DNA from: Bacteroidales bacterium
GTDB lineage: Bacteria; Bacteroidota; Bacteroidia; Bacteroidales; UBA932
DNA: 21,658 nt
Assembly: GCA_009774765.1 (NCBI GenBank)
Contig: VSOK01000042.1
Coordinates: 1-21,658, forward strand
Reading direction: 5' to 3'
In this document: piece by piece, positions 14,304-21,658 of the stretch
How positions within the stretch are numbered: position 1 is the stretch's first letter
Layout: each line of letters starts with the position of its first letter
The notes under the pieces: model-generated
Databases searched by the model: none
Told to the model about the DNA's origin: nothing
What the model saw: the letters and a program-made list of their open reading frames with translations, nothing else
Program-made: the position numbers and the translations under genes

Positions 14304-15824
14304 ATGAAATATATTTCAACCATTATATTGGGCTTAGGCCTTTTAAAATTTGCGTGCTTATCTGCAGACAATCGGAATCTGAAGTTCGTCTCTATTGATA
14401 ACAGTACGATAAGACTGGCTGATATGCAATGGGTCAAATCCGGAGGATGGGATTCTTTGTTTAAAATTTACGAGCATCCGGCTTTCGAAAAGCTGTTGAC
14501 AAAGGAGATTGAAGATTCTCTTCTGACGATTATTAACCATCGAAAAGCTGAAGTTGGAGACACGCTTTGTACGGCAGATGTTTTCTATATTTGGAAGCCA
14601 TATTTCGAATGGTTAAGAGATGAAGATCCGCATTATACAATCATCCCTGTAATACCTTATGAGGTTGATTTCAGCAGGAAGGACTTTCGAAAAATACTGG
14701 ATGATGAAATTCGAAAATTTCCATCAAAAGCTAAGATATTGCCTGTGTCACTCCTGAATATCAATGATACTCTGATGGTTGAAAGATCCTTGTGCGATAA
14801 TATTGTTCCGGGAGATATCATACTGGATATAAATGGAGTAGATAAGGATGAACTATTGAAATATAATTATGACTTCAGGCATTCTGAAGCATACATTGCT
14901 TTAAACTATTGTGGATTTTATGGTTTTGCGCCAGAATACAAAATCAGATTGTCACGAAACAAGAAAGATAGCGTTTTAACAATTCCTGGTGGCAGATACA
15001 AGGATGTTTTATACCAGACTGCCAAATGTTTGGAAATTGAGAACAACATAAGAACTTACATCTCGAGCAATGCAGGATATATCAAGATATCGGAATTTTA
15101 TCCAGACAACGGCAGGCTGATAAAAATAATAAGAAAGGCAATTCTTGATTTTAAGGCTCAAGGCATACGCAGTGTTATAATTGATCTTCGGGGAAATCCG
15201 GGAGGATATGGGGATAAGATAGATCGTTTATTCTCAATGCTAATAGATAAACCTTCAATCAAATATTGCAAGTGGCAAAAACTTAAAGCCTCACAACGAA
15301 CTCTGAATGAAAATGATTTTATTTCAGGTAAGATGCTCGGAAATTTAGTGAATGTTCCGGAGGATAGAATAGTAAAGGAAATTCAATTGAATAGCGAATT
15401 GTATATAGATGATATTGACTATTACGTCCTGATGGATAAGGGTACGGGCTCCGTTGCTGCATCTATATGCAATGTCCTGCAATATAATGATGTAGCTTTT
15501 CTTGTCGGAGAACCTTTGTTGAAAAATGCTTTGAAATATGGTGAGATACTTGAAAACACTTTAATATTTTATGATTTAAACGGATATTCAAATGGCAAGT
15601 CTTCTTCAAAGATGAATGCTTGGCTGCAGGATTCCAATGTCTCCACAGTCGAAATCAGCGAATACACCAAGGCCGTTGACGGTGTCCTTATGCCGGATAT
15701 TCATATCCCATACGTGGCGAAAGATTATATGACGGGAAAGGATGCTATGTTGGACGAACTTCTTAAAATAATCAGTGGTAAAAGTAATGTTATAGGCGGC
15801 ATCCGAAAAGCCTTTAAAGAATAG
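14304..15824 (+). CDS. S41-type secreted peptidase, paralogue 2
   Basis: The frame opens at 14202, but ATG 14304 starts a signal peptide (MKYISTIILGLGLLKFACLS) and follows the hairpin, giving 506 residues. The layout is the same as in paralogue 1: VFYIWKPYFEWLRDEDPHY (His110), a PDZ-like segment (PGDIILDINGVDKDELL, about 170-187), the S41 core with VIIDLRGNPGGYGDK at about 292-306 and MDKGTGSVAASICN with the likely nucleophile Ser383, then GEPLLKNALKYGE, where a Lys does occur one residue before the CtpA-equivalent position. The middle of the protein differs much from paralogue 1, but the last 158 bases are nearly the same. The stop lies 10 bases before paralogue 3, so the two are certainly co-transcribed. 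Secreted or periplasmic location is expected. The substrate is unknown. Confidence 0.9.
   Translation: MKYISTIILGLGLLKFACLSADNRNLKFVSIDNSTIRLADMQWVKSGGWDSLFKIYEHPAFEKLLTKEIEDSLLTIINHRKAEVGDTLCTADVFYIWKPYFEWLRDEDPHYTIIPVIPYEVDFSRKDFRKILDDEIRKFPSKAKILPVSLLNINDTLMVERSLCDNIVPGDIILDINGVDKDELLKYNYDFRHSEAYIALNYCGFYGFAPEYKIRLSRNKKDSVLTIPGGRYKDVLYQTAKCLEIENNIRTYISSNAGYIKISEFYPDNGRLIKIIRKAILDFKAQGIRSVIIDLRGNPGGYGDKIDRLFSMLIDKPSIKYCKWQKLKASQRTLNENDFISGKMLGNLVNVPEDRIVKEIQLNSELYIDDIDYYVLMDKGTGSVAASICNVLQYNDVAFLVGEPLLKNALKYGEILENTLIFYDLNGYSNGKSSSKMNAWLQDSNVSTVEISEYTKAVDGVLMPDIHIPYVAKDYMTGKDAMLDELLKIISGKSNVIGGIRKAFKE
15663..15820 (+). repeat. Near-identical 3' segment, copy 2 (peptidase 2)
   Basis: This is the partner of 13827-13984, with about six substitutions in 158 bases. 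The similarity continues weakly past the stop codon (aggaactttaatat against aggaaatttaatat), which favours a recombination tract over protein-level constraint alone. Confidence 0.85.
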
Positions 15825-15834
15825 GAACTTTAAT

Positions 15835-17235
15835 ATGAAAATCAATGCAATACTATTATTTGCCGGGCTGTTTTCCATATTCCACGATGTATTTGCCGGG
15901 GATAATGAGATACGCTATAATGGCATTAAAGGGTTAAGTGTTCTTGCCGGTGACGTATATGTCGCAAGACCGGAAAAATGGACTTGCCTCTATGATATAC
16001 CGGAGCATATCGGCCTGAGTCAAGAACTGACAGATGATGTCAGGGATTCCCTTCTCTATGAAATCAATCAGATAAGCGGCACCATAGGAAAAGACTCATT
16101 GATGACTTCTGATATCTTCAGGATATACAAACCATATTTTGATTGGTTGAGATACGTTGACCCTCATTATAGAGTTTCCAACTATAATGTATTATCTACT
16201 GTTTATGGCAGTGCTGCAAAACAAAAGAAAGCGTTGAAAAATAATGTGAGCGTACTCCCGTTCAATGTTCTTAATATAAACGACACTTTGATCGTATGGA
16301 CATCACTTGACAGCCAATTCCAAAAAGGAGATATGGTCAAGTCCATTAATGGAATCCCAATATCGGAACTTTTGAAATATAACTATACAGACAGAAGAAC
16401 AAACCCGGATATTTTACTGAGGAATTATTTTGCTCAGGATTTTGTCAGTCATTACGATGTGGATCTTATAAGAGGCAACAAATCGCTTAAAGTCAGCACA
16501 TCAGGTTATGGGTCTCAGAAAAATAGTCTGTATGTTGAACTTGCTCAAGCAGAATGCACAGAAAAAAACATATTTACATATTCTGACACAAAAGTTGGCT
16601 ACATCTCAATACCTCGTTTCTTTCCTGATAATTCGCGTATCATACGGTTGGTTGCAAGTGCATTGCTCGGCTTTCAAAAAAATGGGATTGAAAATGTGAT
16701 TTTGGATTTGAGAGGAAATCCTGGTGGCAATGGAGATAGATTTGACGAACTGTTGTCTCTCTTTATACAAAAAGATTCTATACCATATATGAAAAATCAA
16801 AAAATCAAATTGAATGGTGTTGTGTCTGAAATGTCTAAAGAGGAATACTGCAGCAATATAGTATTGGACAAATCCAAATATATGTCCGGAATGAAGTATT
16901 ATGTTCTGATGGACATCTCTACAGGCTCAATTGCAGCATCTTTCTGCAATATCCTGCAATATAACAATGCTGCGGTCATTGTCGGAGAACCATTGCTTCA
17001 CAATGCGCTGAAATATGGTGAAACCGTAAGATCTGCAAGGAAATTCCCGAACAATGAGATGCCTGCACTTTTTCGTGAATCCGGCATATCAATAGTTGAA
17101 TATGATGAATACACTAAAGCGGTTGACGGCGTCCTTGTGCCGGATATTCATATCCCATATGTGGCGAAAAACTATATGACAGGAAAGGATGCTATGTTGG
17201 ATAAACTTCTTGAAATCATCAGGAGCAACAAATAA
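15835..17235 (+). CDS. S41-type secreted peptidase, paralogue 3
   Basis: The 466-residue protein has a classic signal peptide (MKINAILLFAGLFSIFHDVFA, cleavage likely before GDN). It carries FRIYKPYFDWLRYVDPHY (His111), a PDZ-like segment (KGDMVKSINGIPISELL, about 164-181), VILDLRGNPGGNGDRF at about 289-304, MDISTGSIAASFCN with the likely nucleophile Ser365, and GEPLLHNALKYGE. It is shorter than paralogues 1 and 2 by about 40-60 residues, partly because it lacks the insert before the last conserved block and the final tail (ISGKSNVIGGIRKAF). It starts 10 bases after paralogue 2 and is the last gene of the run. No terminator hairpin is seen in the 75 bases after its stop. Confidence 0.9.
   Translation: MKINAILLFAGLFSIFHDVFAGDNEIRYNGIKGLSVLAGDVYVARPEKWTCLYDIPEHIGLSQELTDDVRDSLLYEINQISGTIGKDSLMTSDIFRIYKPYFDWLRYVDPHYRVSNYNVLSTVYGSAAKQKKALKNNVSVLPFNVLNINDTLIVWTSLDSQFQKGDMVKSINGIPISELLKYNYTDRRTNPDILLRNYFAQDFVSHYDVDLIRGNKSLKVSTSGYGSQKNSLYVELAQAECTEKNIFTYSDTKVGYISIPRFFPDNSRIIRLVASALLGFQKNGIENVILDLRGNPGGNGDRFDELLSLFIQKDSIPYMKNQKIKLNGVVSEMSKEEYCSNIVLDKSKYMSGMKYYVLMDISTGSIAASFCNILQYNNAAVIVGEPLLHNALKYGETVRSARKFPNNEMPALFRESGISIVEYDEYTKAVDGVLVPDIHIPYVAKNYMTGKDAMLDKLLEIIRSNK
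17110..17220 (+). repeat. Related 3' segment, copy 3 (peptidase 3)
   Basis: This is the counterpart of 13827 and 15663, less similar to them (roughly 85-90% by eye) and shorter, stopping at the end of the gene. The most constant stretch encodes PDIHIPYVAK and YMTGKDAMLDKLL. Confidence 0.6.
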
Positions 17236-17310
17236 GAATTCTTTCTATGTCATTCCCTCATTATACAATAAACAACCGAAGAAACAAGCAATCTACAATC
17301 TTTATATTAA

Positions 17311-17381
17311 CCTTTTGATAGAAGGAAGTCGGAAAACAATAGTGATTATTTCGTTGCTTAATCATAAATTTGTACCAGCTA
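17311..17381 (+). promoter_or_regulatory. Repeated promoter/operator element, copy B
   Basis: This is the second copy of the 12279 element. TAAATTTG is at 17365-17372, 24 bases before the ATG of the lipoprotein at 17397, which is a sensible leader length for a -7 box. The rest of 17236-17396 shows nothing else of note. Confidence 0.55.
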
Positions 17382-17396
17382 AAATAAAAAAATATC

Positions 17397-17719
17397 ATGA
17401 AAAACAGTCTGCTCATATTGATTCTGATCCTACAGCTGATTACAGGCTGTGGCATACAACTGAAATATTACACCCAATATTCGAATGACGACATATCCTC
17501 CGGCATGACGATTGAAGCCCTGATAGAAAAATACGGGCGTCCCTACGCAGAGAATCTTTATTATGAAAACGGGAAAAAATCGAAGTGTTGCAATACAAGG
17601 AAATAATGGTGTACGGAGAGCGGCTCAATACTTTTTTCTATTTTGAGGACGGCCTGCTTGTCAAAAAGACCCAAGAAGAAGTATTCCCGACCGAGACTGT
17701 GGTCAAAGAGAGGCACTAA
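17397..17719 (+). pseudogene. Small lipoprotein (BamE/SmpA-like pattern), frameshifted at an A6 tract
   Basis: The gene starts MKNSLLILILILQLITGC, a clear lipoprotein signal with Cys18. The following GMTIEALIEKYGRPYAENLY resembles the start of a BamE/SmpA-like fold (GMT...V/L...GxP), though this is a weak resemblance. The frame ends at 17606 after 69 codons, but from 17582 another frame gives a sensible continuation (EVLQYKEIMVYGERLNTFFY, then FEDGLLVKKTQ... to the stop at 17717-17719). Adding one A to the A6 run at 17574-17579 joins them as GKKIEVLQYK, giving 107 residues. It may be a true frameshift, transcriptional slippage, or a sequence error. Its stop overlaps that of the convergent sigma gene. 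Copy B of the repeated element lies directly upstream. Confidence 0.65.
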
Positions 17720-18300
17720 AGCATATTCAGAATATGTAAAACAAGTGCGGATATGCCAAACACTTTATAGTCCTTGAATTCTTCTTTGAAGACTTTGAGG
17801 GCTTTTTTGATTTCAGCGTTGATTTTTGCTTTGGAAACCATAAAGGCCTTACTGATTTCATCATAGGACATCCGGTCCATACGCTTTGCCATAAAAATGT
17901 CAAAAGTAAGTTCAGGCAGTCTTTTCCTGCAGTTCCCTATCAATTTTGGAAAATCTATATTGCAGGCTGTCTCTTCGCTACCGGCAGCAGAAAGCCTGGC
18001 AATGTCCACATCTACCCACTCTTTCCTCGCGGCTCCCTTTCCAAACCGGCCTCCCATACGCTCCCTCTCCATATAATTGAGACATCTGTTCTTGATTACA
18101 GATGCAAAGAACGCTTTTATATTCGATACGCTGTGCTTTTCCCGGGTCTCCATCAGGTTGAGAATGCATTCTTGAAATATTTCTTCAGCCGTGGAATAGT
18201 CCCGGACATAACTATATGCCAAAACTATATAACGCATCTTCTCCTCCTGCAGGGTAATTATTTCAAATACAGAAATTATATGCTTCTCAGTTTTGCTCAT
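17716..18300 (-). CDS. ECF-type RNA polymerase sigma-70 factor
   Basis: The 194-residue protein has sigma region 2 at about 22-90 (YVRDYSTAEEIFQECILNLM, then ASVIKNRCLNYMERER) and region 4 at about 125-175 (RLPELTFDIFMAKRMDRMSY, then DEISKAFMVSKAKINAEIKK). This is the small ECF class expanded in Bacteroidales, which is held by a FecR anti-sigma and released when a TonB receptor binds its ligand. The start is ATG 18298-18300; a later Met (MRYIVLAYSY) is possible. It is divergent from fecR and susC instead of preceding them on the same strand, which is the common order. The ending LVLHILNML is hydrophobic. Its 3' end overlaps the convergent lipoprotein gene by three bases. It most likely drives the neighbouring fecR-susC unit. 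Confidence 0.92.
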   Translation of the reverse strand: MSKTEKHIISVFEIITLQEEKMRYIVLAYSYVRDYSTAEEIFQECILNLMETREKHSVSNIKAFFASVIKNRCLNYMERERMGGRFGKGAARKEWVDVDIARLSAAGSEETACNIDFPKLIGNCRKRLPELTFDIFMAKRMDRMSYDEISKAFMVSKAKINAEIKKALKVFKEEFKDYKVFGISALVLHILNML

Positions 18301-18328
18301 TAATGATGATTACAGCTGTTTCGCAAGA

Positions 18329-18336
18329 CAAAATTA
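18329..18336 (-). promoter_or_regulatory. Possible -7 box of the ECF sigma gene
   Basis: TAATTTTG on the minus strand, 28 bases before the sigma start, fits TAnnTTTG. The rest of the divergent region (18301-18557) is AT-rich with a small inverted repeat ccgat/atcgg at 18518-18533. An ECF-type promoter for fecR must lie here, but I cannot define its boxes. Confidence 0.4.
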
Positions 18337-18557
18337 GTGAAATAGGTGAACATTAAAAATCTTTTTATCAATATTCCCATAGGCAGTTCAAAATCATACA
18401 ATTACAGATTTCATTCAAAAATCGGCAACCCCATTTCCCCTTCCGGCCGTATGAAACAGACAAAAAGTGAAAAAAGTTTGACTAATTTCTGATGAAAATG
18501 TGTCTTATTATTGAAAGCCGATTTATTCATCGGACAGACCGGTAAATTTTACTGCAG

Positions 18558-19553
18558 ATGGACAATAAAAAAACACACAATAATACAGTTGACTCTGAAC
18601 TTCTATTCAGATTCTTCAACAATGCAGCCACAGAAGATGAGGAAAATCTGATAGACGGTTGGTTGAGAGAAAGCCAGGAACACAAGGAAATATACAGCAA
18701 CGCCAGAGATCTGTATGAAGCCTTCCTGATGACAGCTCCGATCGGAATGATCGAGGGACATCCGGCAATACCGGAAAATGTCGTCCGGAAGAAAAATATT
18801 CTCAGAACAACCCTTCGCGCCATATCCGGAATAGCTGCGGCTGCAGCCATCTTCTTCTGTTCTTCATATATTACAGACTACAGGTATGAGAACAGGCTTG
18901 CCAATACGATGAACACGATTTACGTACCTGCCGGCAAAAGTATGGACTATACTCTGAGTGACGGTACAGTCATCAAGCTCAACTCAGGAGCCAGACTGCA
19001 ATACCCTATGGCATTCGCCAAAGACATCCGCGAAGTAAGGCTTGACGGAGAGGCTTATTTTGATGTAGCCAATAATCCAGAGCAGCCGTTCATAGTAAGA
19101 ACATTCGCATCGGACATCGAGGTCTTGGGCACAGAATTCAATGTAAATGCTGATGAAGAAAACAAAATGTTTTCCACAACGCTCATTGAAGGATCAGTCA
19201 AACTGACAAGCAAACTGAACCCGGGCAGAGAGATATTTATGCATCCCGACCAGACGGTAAGGCTTATTGACGGAAAGCTTGCCCTTGAAAACAAATCTTC
19301 AAAAGCCGGTATCAGATGGACAAAAGGCATACTTGATATAAGCGGCCTTACTTTCACGGAACTTATGAAAAAGCTTGAATTAGCCTTCGGAACCAACATC
19401 ATAATAGATTGCAAAGACATTCCTGAACTTGAATATACCAGCGGAGAACTATGGATAAACGAAGGTCTGGAGTCAGCCTTGAAGGTCATACAGAAAGGTG
19501 CCGATTTCACTTATGTGAAGGACAGACGGACCGGCAGCATAATCATCAAATAA
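18558..19553 (+). CDS. fecR: FecR-family anti-sigma factor
   Basis: The 331-residue inner-membrane protein has a cytoplasmic N-terminal anti-sigma part (about 1-85; LLFRFFNNAATEDEENLIDG, then WLRESQEH), one membrane helix at about 90-108 (TLRAISGIAAAAAIFFCSSY), the periplasmic FecR domain (about 118-225; VPAGKSMDYTLSDGTVIKLN, RLDGEAYFDV, VLGTEFNVNA), and a C-terminal DUF4974-type domain (about 255-331; GILDISGLTFTELMKKLELA). It should hold the divergent ECF sigma factor and respond to the STN domain of the downstream receptor. A 140-base gap with a hairpin separates it from susC. The gene is intact. Confidence 0.94.
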   Translation: MDNKKTHNNTVDSELLFRFFNNAATEDEENLIDGWLRESQEHKEIYSNARDLYEAFLMTAPIGMIEGHPAIPENVVRKKNILRTTLRAISGIAAAAAIFFCSSYITDYRYENRLANTMNTIYVPAGKSMDYTLSDGTVIKLNSGARLQYPMAFAKDIREVRLDGEAYFDVANNPEQPFIVRTFASDIEVLGTEFNVNADEENKMFSTTLIEGSVKLTSKLNPGREIFMHPDQTVRLIDGKLALENKSSKAGIRWTKGILDISGLTFTELMKKLELAFGTNIIIDCKDIPELEYTSGELWINEGLESALKVIQKGADFTYVKDRRTGSIIIK

Positions 19554-19607
19554 ACGAGCATTATGAAGACATAACCAAAACACGATAACCACATCAGGCT
19601 AAAAAAA

Positions 19608-19635
19608 GCCTATGAATGCGCCAACATTCATAGGC
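19608..19635. other. Hairpin between fecR and the susC-like gene
   Basis: The perfect 11-base arms gcctatgaatg (19608-19618) and cattcataggc (19625-19635) enclose the loop cgccaa. No T tract follows on the plus strand, and seven A residues precede it. It may set the fecR/susC expression ratio by mRNA processing, or terminate a minus-strand transcript. Confidence 0.55.
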
Positions 19636-19692
19636 ACAGCAACAAGCCGGAAATATACACCACAGACTTATTACCAATTATTTCACAAAAAT

Positions 19693-21658
19693 ATGAATAA
19701 AAAATCAAAGTATTCTGCAAAACTATGCAGATTGCTCTTTGTTATTCTGATACCTTTCTTTACGGTCAACATTTATGCCAGACCGCAGGACAATATAAGA
19801 ATAACACTAAAGCTTGACAATGTCACGCTGGAAACGGCAATAGACAACATCAAAGAGCAGGCTGCGTATCTTTTTCTGAACAAAGGCGTCAATCTTGAGC
19901 AGATTGTAAGCATAGATGTCACGAATGCTACCATCGAACAGACCTGCAAAGCCCTTTTCACTCCGATAGGGGTAAGCTACAAGATCGAAGACACTTACAT
20001 CTATCTCTCCAACAATCCAAAACCTGATCCGGTTTCAGTCTCCGGTACAGTCCGGGATCAGTATGGCGAACCGGTCCCCGGTGCTGCCGTTATGGAAAGA
20101 GGCACCAATAACGGCACAATGACCGACCTTGACGGTAAATTTACACTCACACTCAACGGGAAGGACAGCGATATGGAAATAAACTGCCTCGGCTATCAGC
20201 CCCTTACCATCAAGGCAGGCACCCGTACCGTATTTGACATTGTAATTCAGGAAGAGAGCGTCGCCCTTGAAGGCACAGTTGTCACCGCCCTCGGTATCCG
20301 CCGTGACCAGAAAGCCCTAAGCTATAATGTACAGGAGGTAAAGGCAGATGCAATTACAGACGTCAAGAACGCCAACTTCGTCAATTCCCTTGCGGGAAAG
20401 GTAGCCGGCGTGGCAATCAACGCCTCGTCGTCAGGAGTCGGAGGAGCCTCCAAGGTCGTCCTCCGCGGTAACAAGTCCATCTCACAATCCTCCAATGCCC
20501 TATATGTCATAGACGGCATCCCGATGTACAACTTCGGAGGAGGCGGAGGAACCGAATTTGACTCCAAAGGCTCGACCGAGTCCATCGCCGACCTGAACCC
20601 GGAAGACATCAAGTCCATCTCGGTCCTCACAGGTGCCGCAGCCGCCGCGCTCTACGGTTCGGAGGCCGCAAACGGAGCCATCATGATCACGACAAAGGCT
20701 GGAGAGTCCGGCAAACTGAAAGTGTCTTTCTCCAGCAACACCGAATTCCTGTCCCCTTTCGTGCTTCCCGAGTTCCAGAACAGCTACGGCACGGGGCTTA
20801 ACGGTAAAGCAGGCGCAAGCGGGATTTACAGCTGGGGAGCCTACCTTCCAGAAAGTTCACGCTATAACTATACCCCGAAGGACTACTTCGAGACAGGTCA
20901 CACGTACACCAACGCATTCTCCGTCAGCGGAGGAACTGACAGGAACCAGACATATTTCTCTGTCGCCTCCGTGAACTCGGACGGTATCATACCCAACAAC
21001 AAATACGACCGATACAACTTCACTTTCCGCAACACATCCTATTTTCTCAAAGACAAACTGAAAATAGACGCCTCAGCGAGCTATATAATCCAGAAGGACC
21101 AGAATATGACCAACCAGGGAGTATACTCCAACCCTCTTGTTCCGGCATATCTGTTCCCGAGAGGAAACAATTTCGATGCATACAGGAGCTTTGAACGCTA
21201 CAATCCAGCTTCCAAGCTGATGGAACAGTTCTGGGGGACCGAACTTGAGGGAGATCTCCGTATGCAGAACCCTTACTGGATCAACTACCGCAATCTGCGC
21301 AACACCGACAAGAAGCGTTATATGCTATCCCTGAGCGCAAGCTATGAGATACTTGACTGGATGAGCATAGCCGGACGAGTACGTATAGACAACTCCAACT
21401 CGCTCTACACGCAGAAACTATACGCATCGTCCAACAGCACCATCACCGAAGGAGGAAACAACGGTCACTATACCGAGGCACGCACATACGACACACAGAC
21501 ATACGCCGACGTGATGCTGAACATCGACAAGACCTTCGCCGACAAGTACAGCCTCGTGGTCAACCTCGGAGCCTCCATCAACAACATCAAGACGGACGAG
21601 CTCCGCTACGGCGGTCCCATCCAGGAAAACGGACTTCCGAACATCTTCAATGTCTTCG
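19693..21658 (+). CDS. SusC/RagA-type TonB-dependent receptor with STN domain, 5' part
   Basis: An open frame from ATG 19693 runs off the right edge (655 codons present; the family is usually about 1000 or more). After the signal peptide (about 1-30, ending NIYARPQD) comes an STN domain (about 34-110; ITLKLDNVTLETAIDNIKEQ), which signals to FecR. Then come a carboxypeptidase-regulatory-like domain (about 115-190; SGTVRDQYGEPVPGAAVMER), the plug domain (about 195-340; VANSLAGKVAGV-type and VVLRGNKSISQSSNALYVID segments, then AAAALYGSEAANGAIMITTK), and the start of the beta barrel. These are the marks of SusC-like outer-membrane importers. Such receptors import glycans or peptides together with a SusD lipoprotein, which should follow beyond the window. 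The ligand cannot be read from this part. Confidence 0.95.
   Translation, partial: MNKKSKYSAKLCRLLFVILIPFFTVNIYARPQDNIRITLKLDNVTLETAIDNIKEQAAYLFLNKGVNLEQIVSIDVTNATIEQTCKALFTPIGVSYKIEDTYIYLSNNPKPDPVSVSGTVRDQYGEPVPGAAVMERGTNNGTMTDLDGKFTLTLNGKDSDMEINCLGYQPLTIKAGTRTVFDIVIQEESVALEGTVVTALGIRRDQKALSYNVQEVKADAITDVKNANFVNSLAGKVAGVAINASSSGVGGASKVVLRGNKSISQSSNALYVIDGIPMYNFGGGGGTEFDSKGSTESIADLNPEDIKSISVLTGAAAAALYGSEAANGAIMITTKAGESGKLKVSFSSNTEFLSPFVLPEFQNSYGTGLNGKAGASGIYSWGAYLPESSRYNYTPKDYFETGHTYTNAFSVSGGTDRNQTYFSVASVNSDGIIPNNKYDRYNFTFRNTSYFLKDKLKIDASASYIIQKDQNMTNQGVYSNPLVPAYLFPRGNNFDAYRSFERYNPASKLMEQFWGTELEGDLRMQNPYWINYRNLRNTDKKRYMLSLSASYEILDWMSIAGRVRIDNSNSLYTQKLYASSNSTITEGGNNGHYTEARTYDTQTYADVMLNIDKTFADKYSLVVNLGASINNIKTDELRYGGPIQENGLPNIFNVF

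Noticed and set aside
17716..21658. Functional link between the SusC-like receptor and the GG-leader peptide
   Set aside because: Adjacency is the only hint. The receptor unit has its own sigma and FecR, lies beyond a convergent gene end, and lacks the repeated element.
1..21658. CRISPR arrays, tRNA or rRNA genes, replication origins
   Set aside because: No regularly spaced repeats, cloverleaf-like sequences or ribosomal RNA signatures were seen on either strand by eye.

Overview
The window is AT-rich DNA from a member of the order Bacteroidales (phylum Bacteroidota). The grounds are a SusC/RagA-type TonB-dependent receptor with its FecR anti-sigma and ECF sigma genes, a DUF2795-type small acidic protein, a TPR lipoprotein with a C-terminal helix-turn-helix, Bacteroidales-like TAnnTTTG promoter boxes, and almost no Shine-Dalgarno sequences. 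The genus cannot be settled by eye.

Layout. (1) 1-480: a small conserved gene with its own promoter-like box and a strong terminator. (2) 481-1450: a decayed stretch holding an unidentified frameshifted gene and the C-terminal remnant of an IS982-family transposase. (3) 1476-9392, minus strand: a type I restriction-modification operon read right to left: XRE regulator, hsdM, hsdS, a DUF1016/YhcG-type PD-(D/E)XK nuclease, hsdR, and a short ORF of unknown function without a normal start. (4) 9534-10146, minus strand: a ThsB/DUF1863-like TIR protein behind the 3' remnant of a helical-repeat (TPR-like) gene. Regions 3 and 4 together look like a defence island.

(5) 10469-17719, plus strand: the most unusual part. 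A membrane-anchored TPR-HTH regulator is followed by a run of three paralogous secreted S41-type peptidases. A 50-residue double-glycine-leader peptide that resembles Bacteroidales natural-product precursors lies between the first and second peptidase. A roughly 62-bp element ending in a TAAATTTG box occurs once before the first peptidase and again directly before a small frameshifted lipoprotein gene. This suggests one regulator controlling both units. The last ~158 bp of peptidases 1 and 2 are nearly identical although the rest has diverged, which suggests gene conversion. I read the region as a putative secreted peptide/peptidase system. Its product and function are not known from the sequence.

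(6) 17716-21658: an ECF sigma gene (minus strand) divergent from fecR and a susC-like receptor with an N-terminal STN signalling domain (plus strand, running off the window end). This is a trans-envelope signalling and uptake unit. Its GC content looks higher than that of the peptidase and TIR regions, which suggests that regions 2-5 include acquired DNA.
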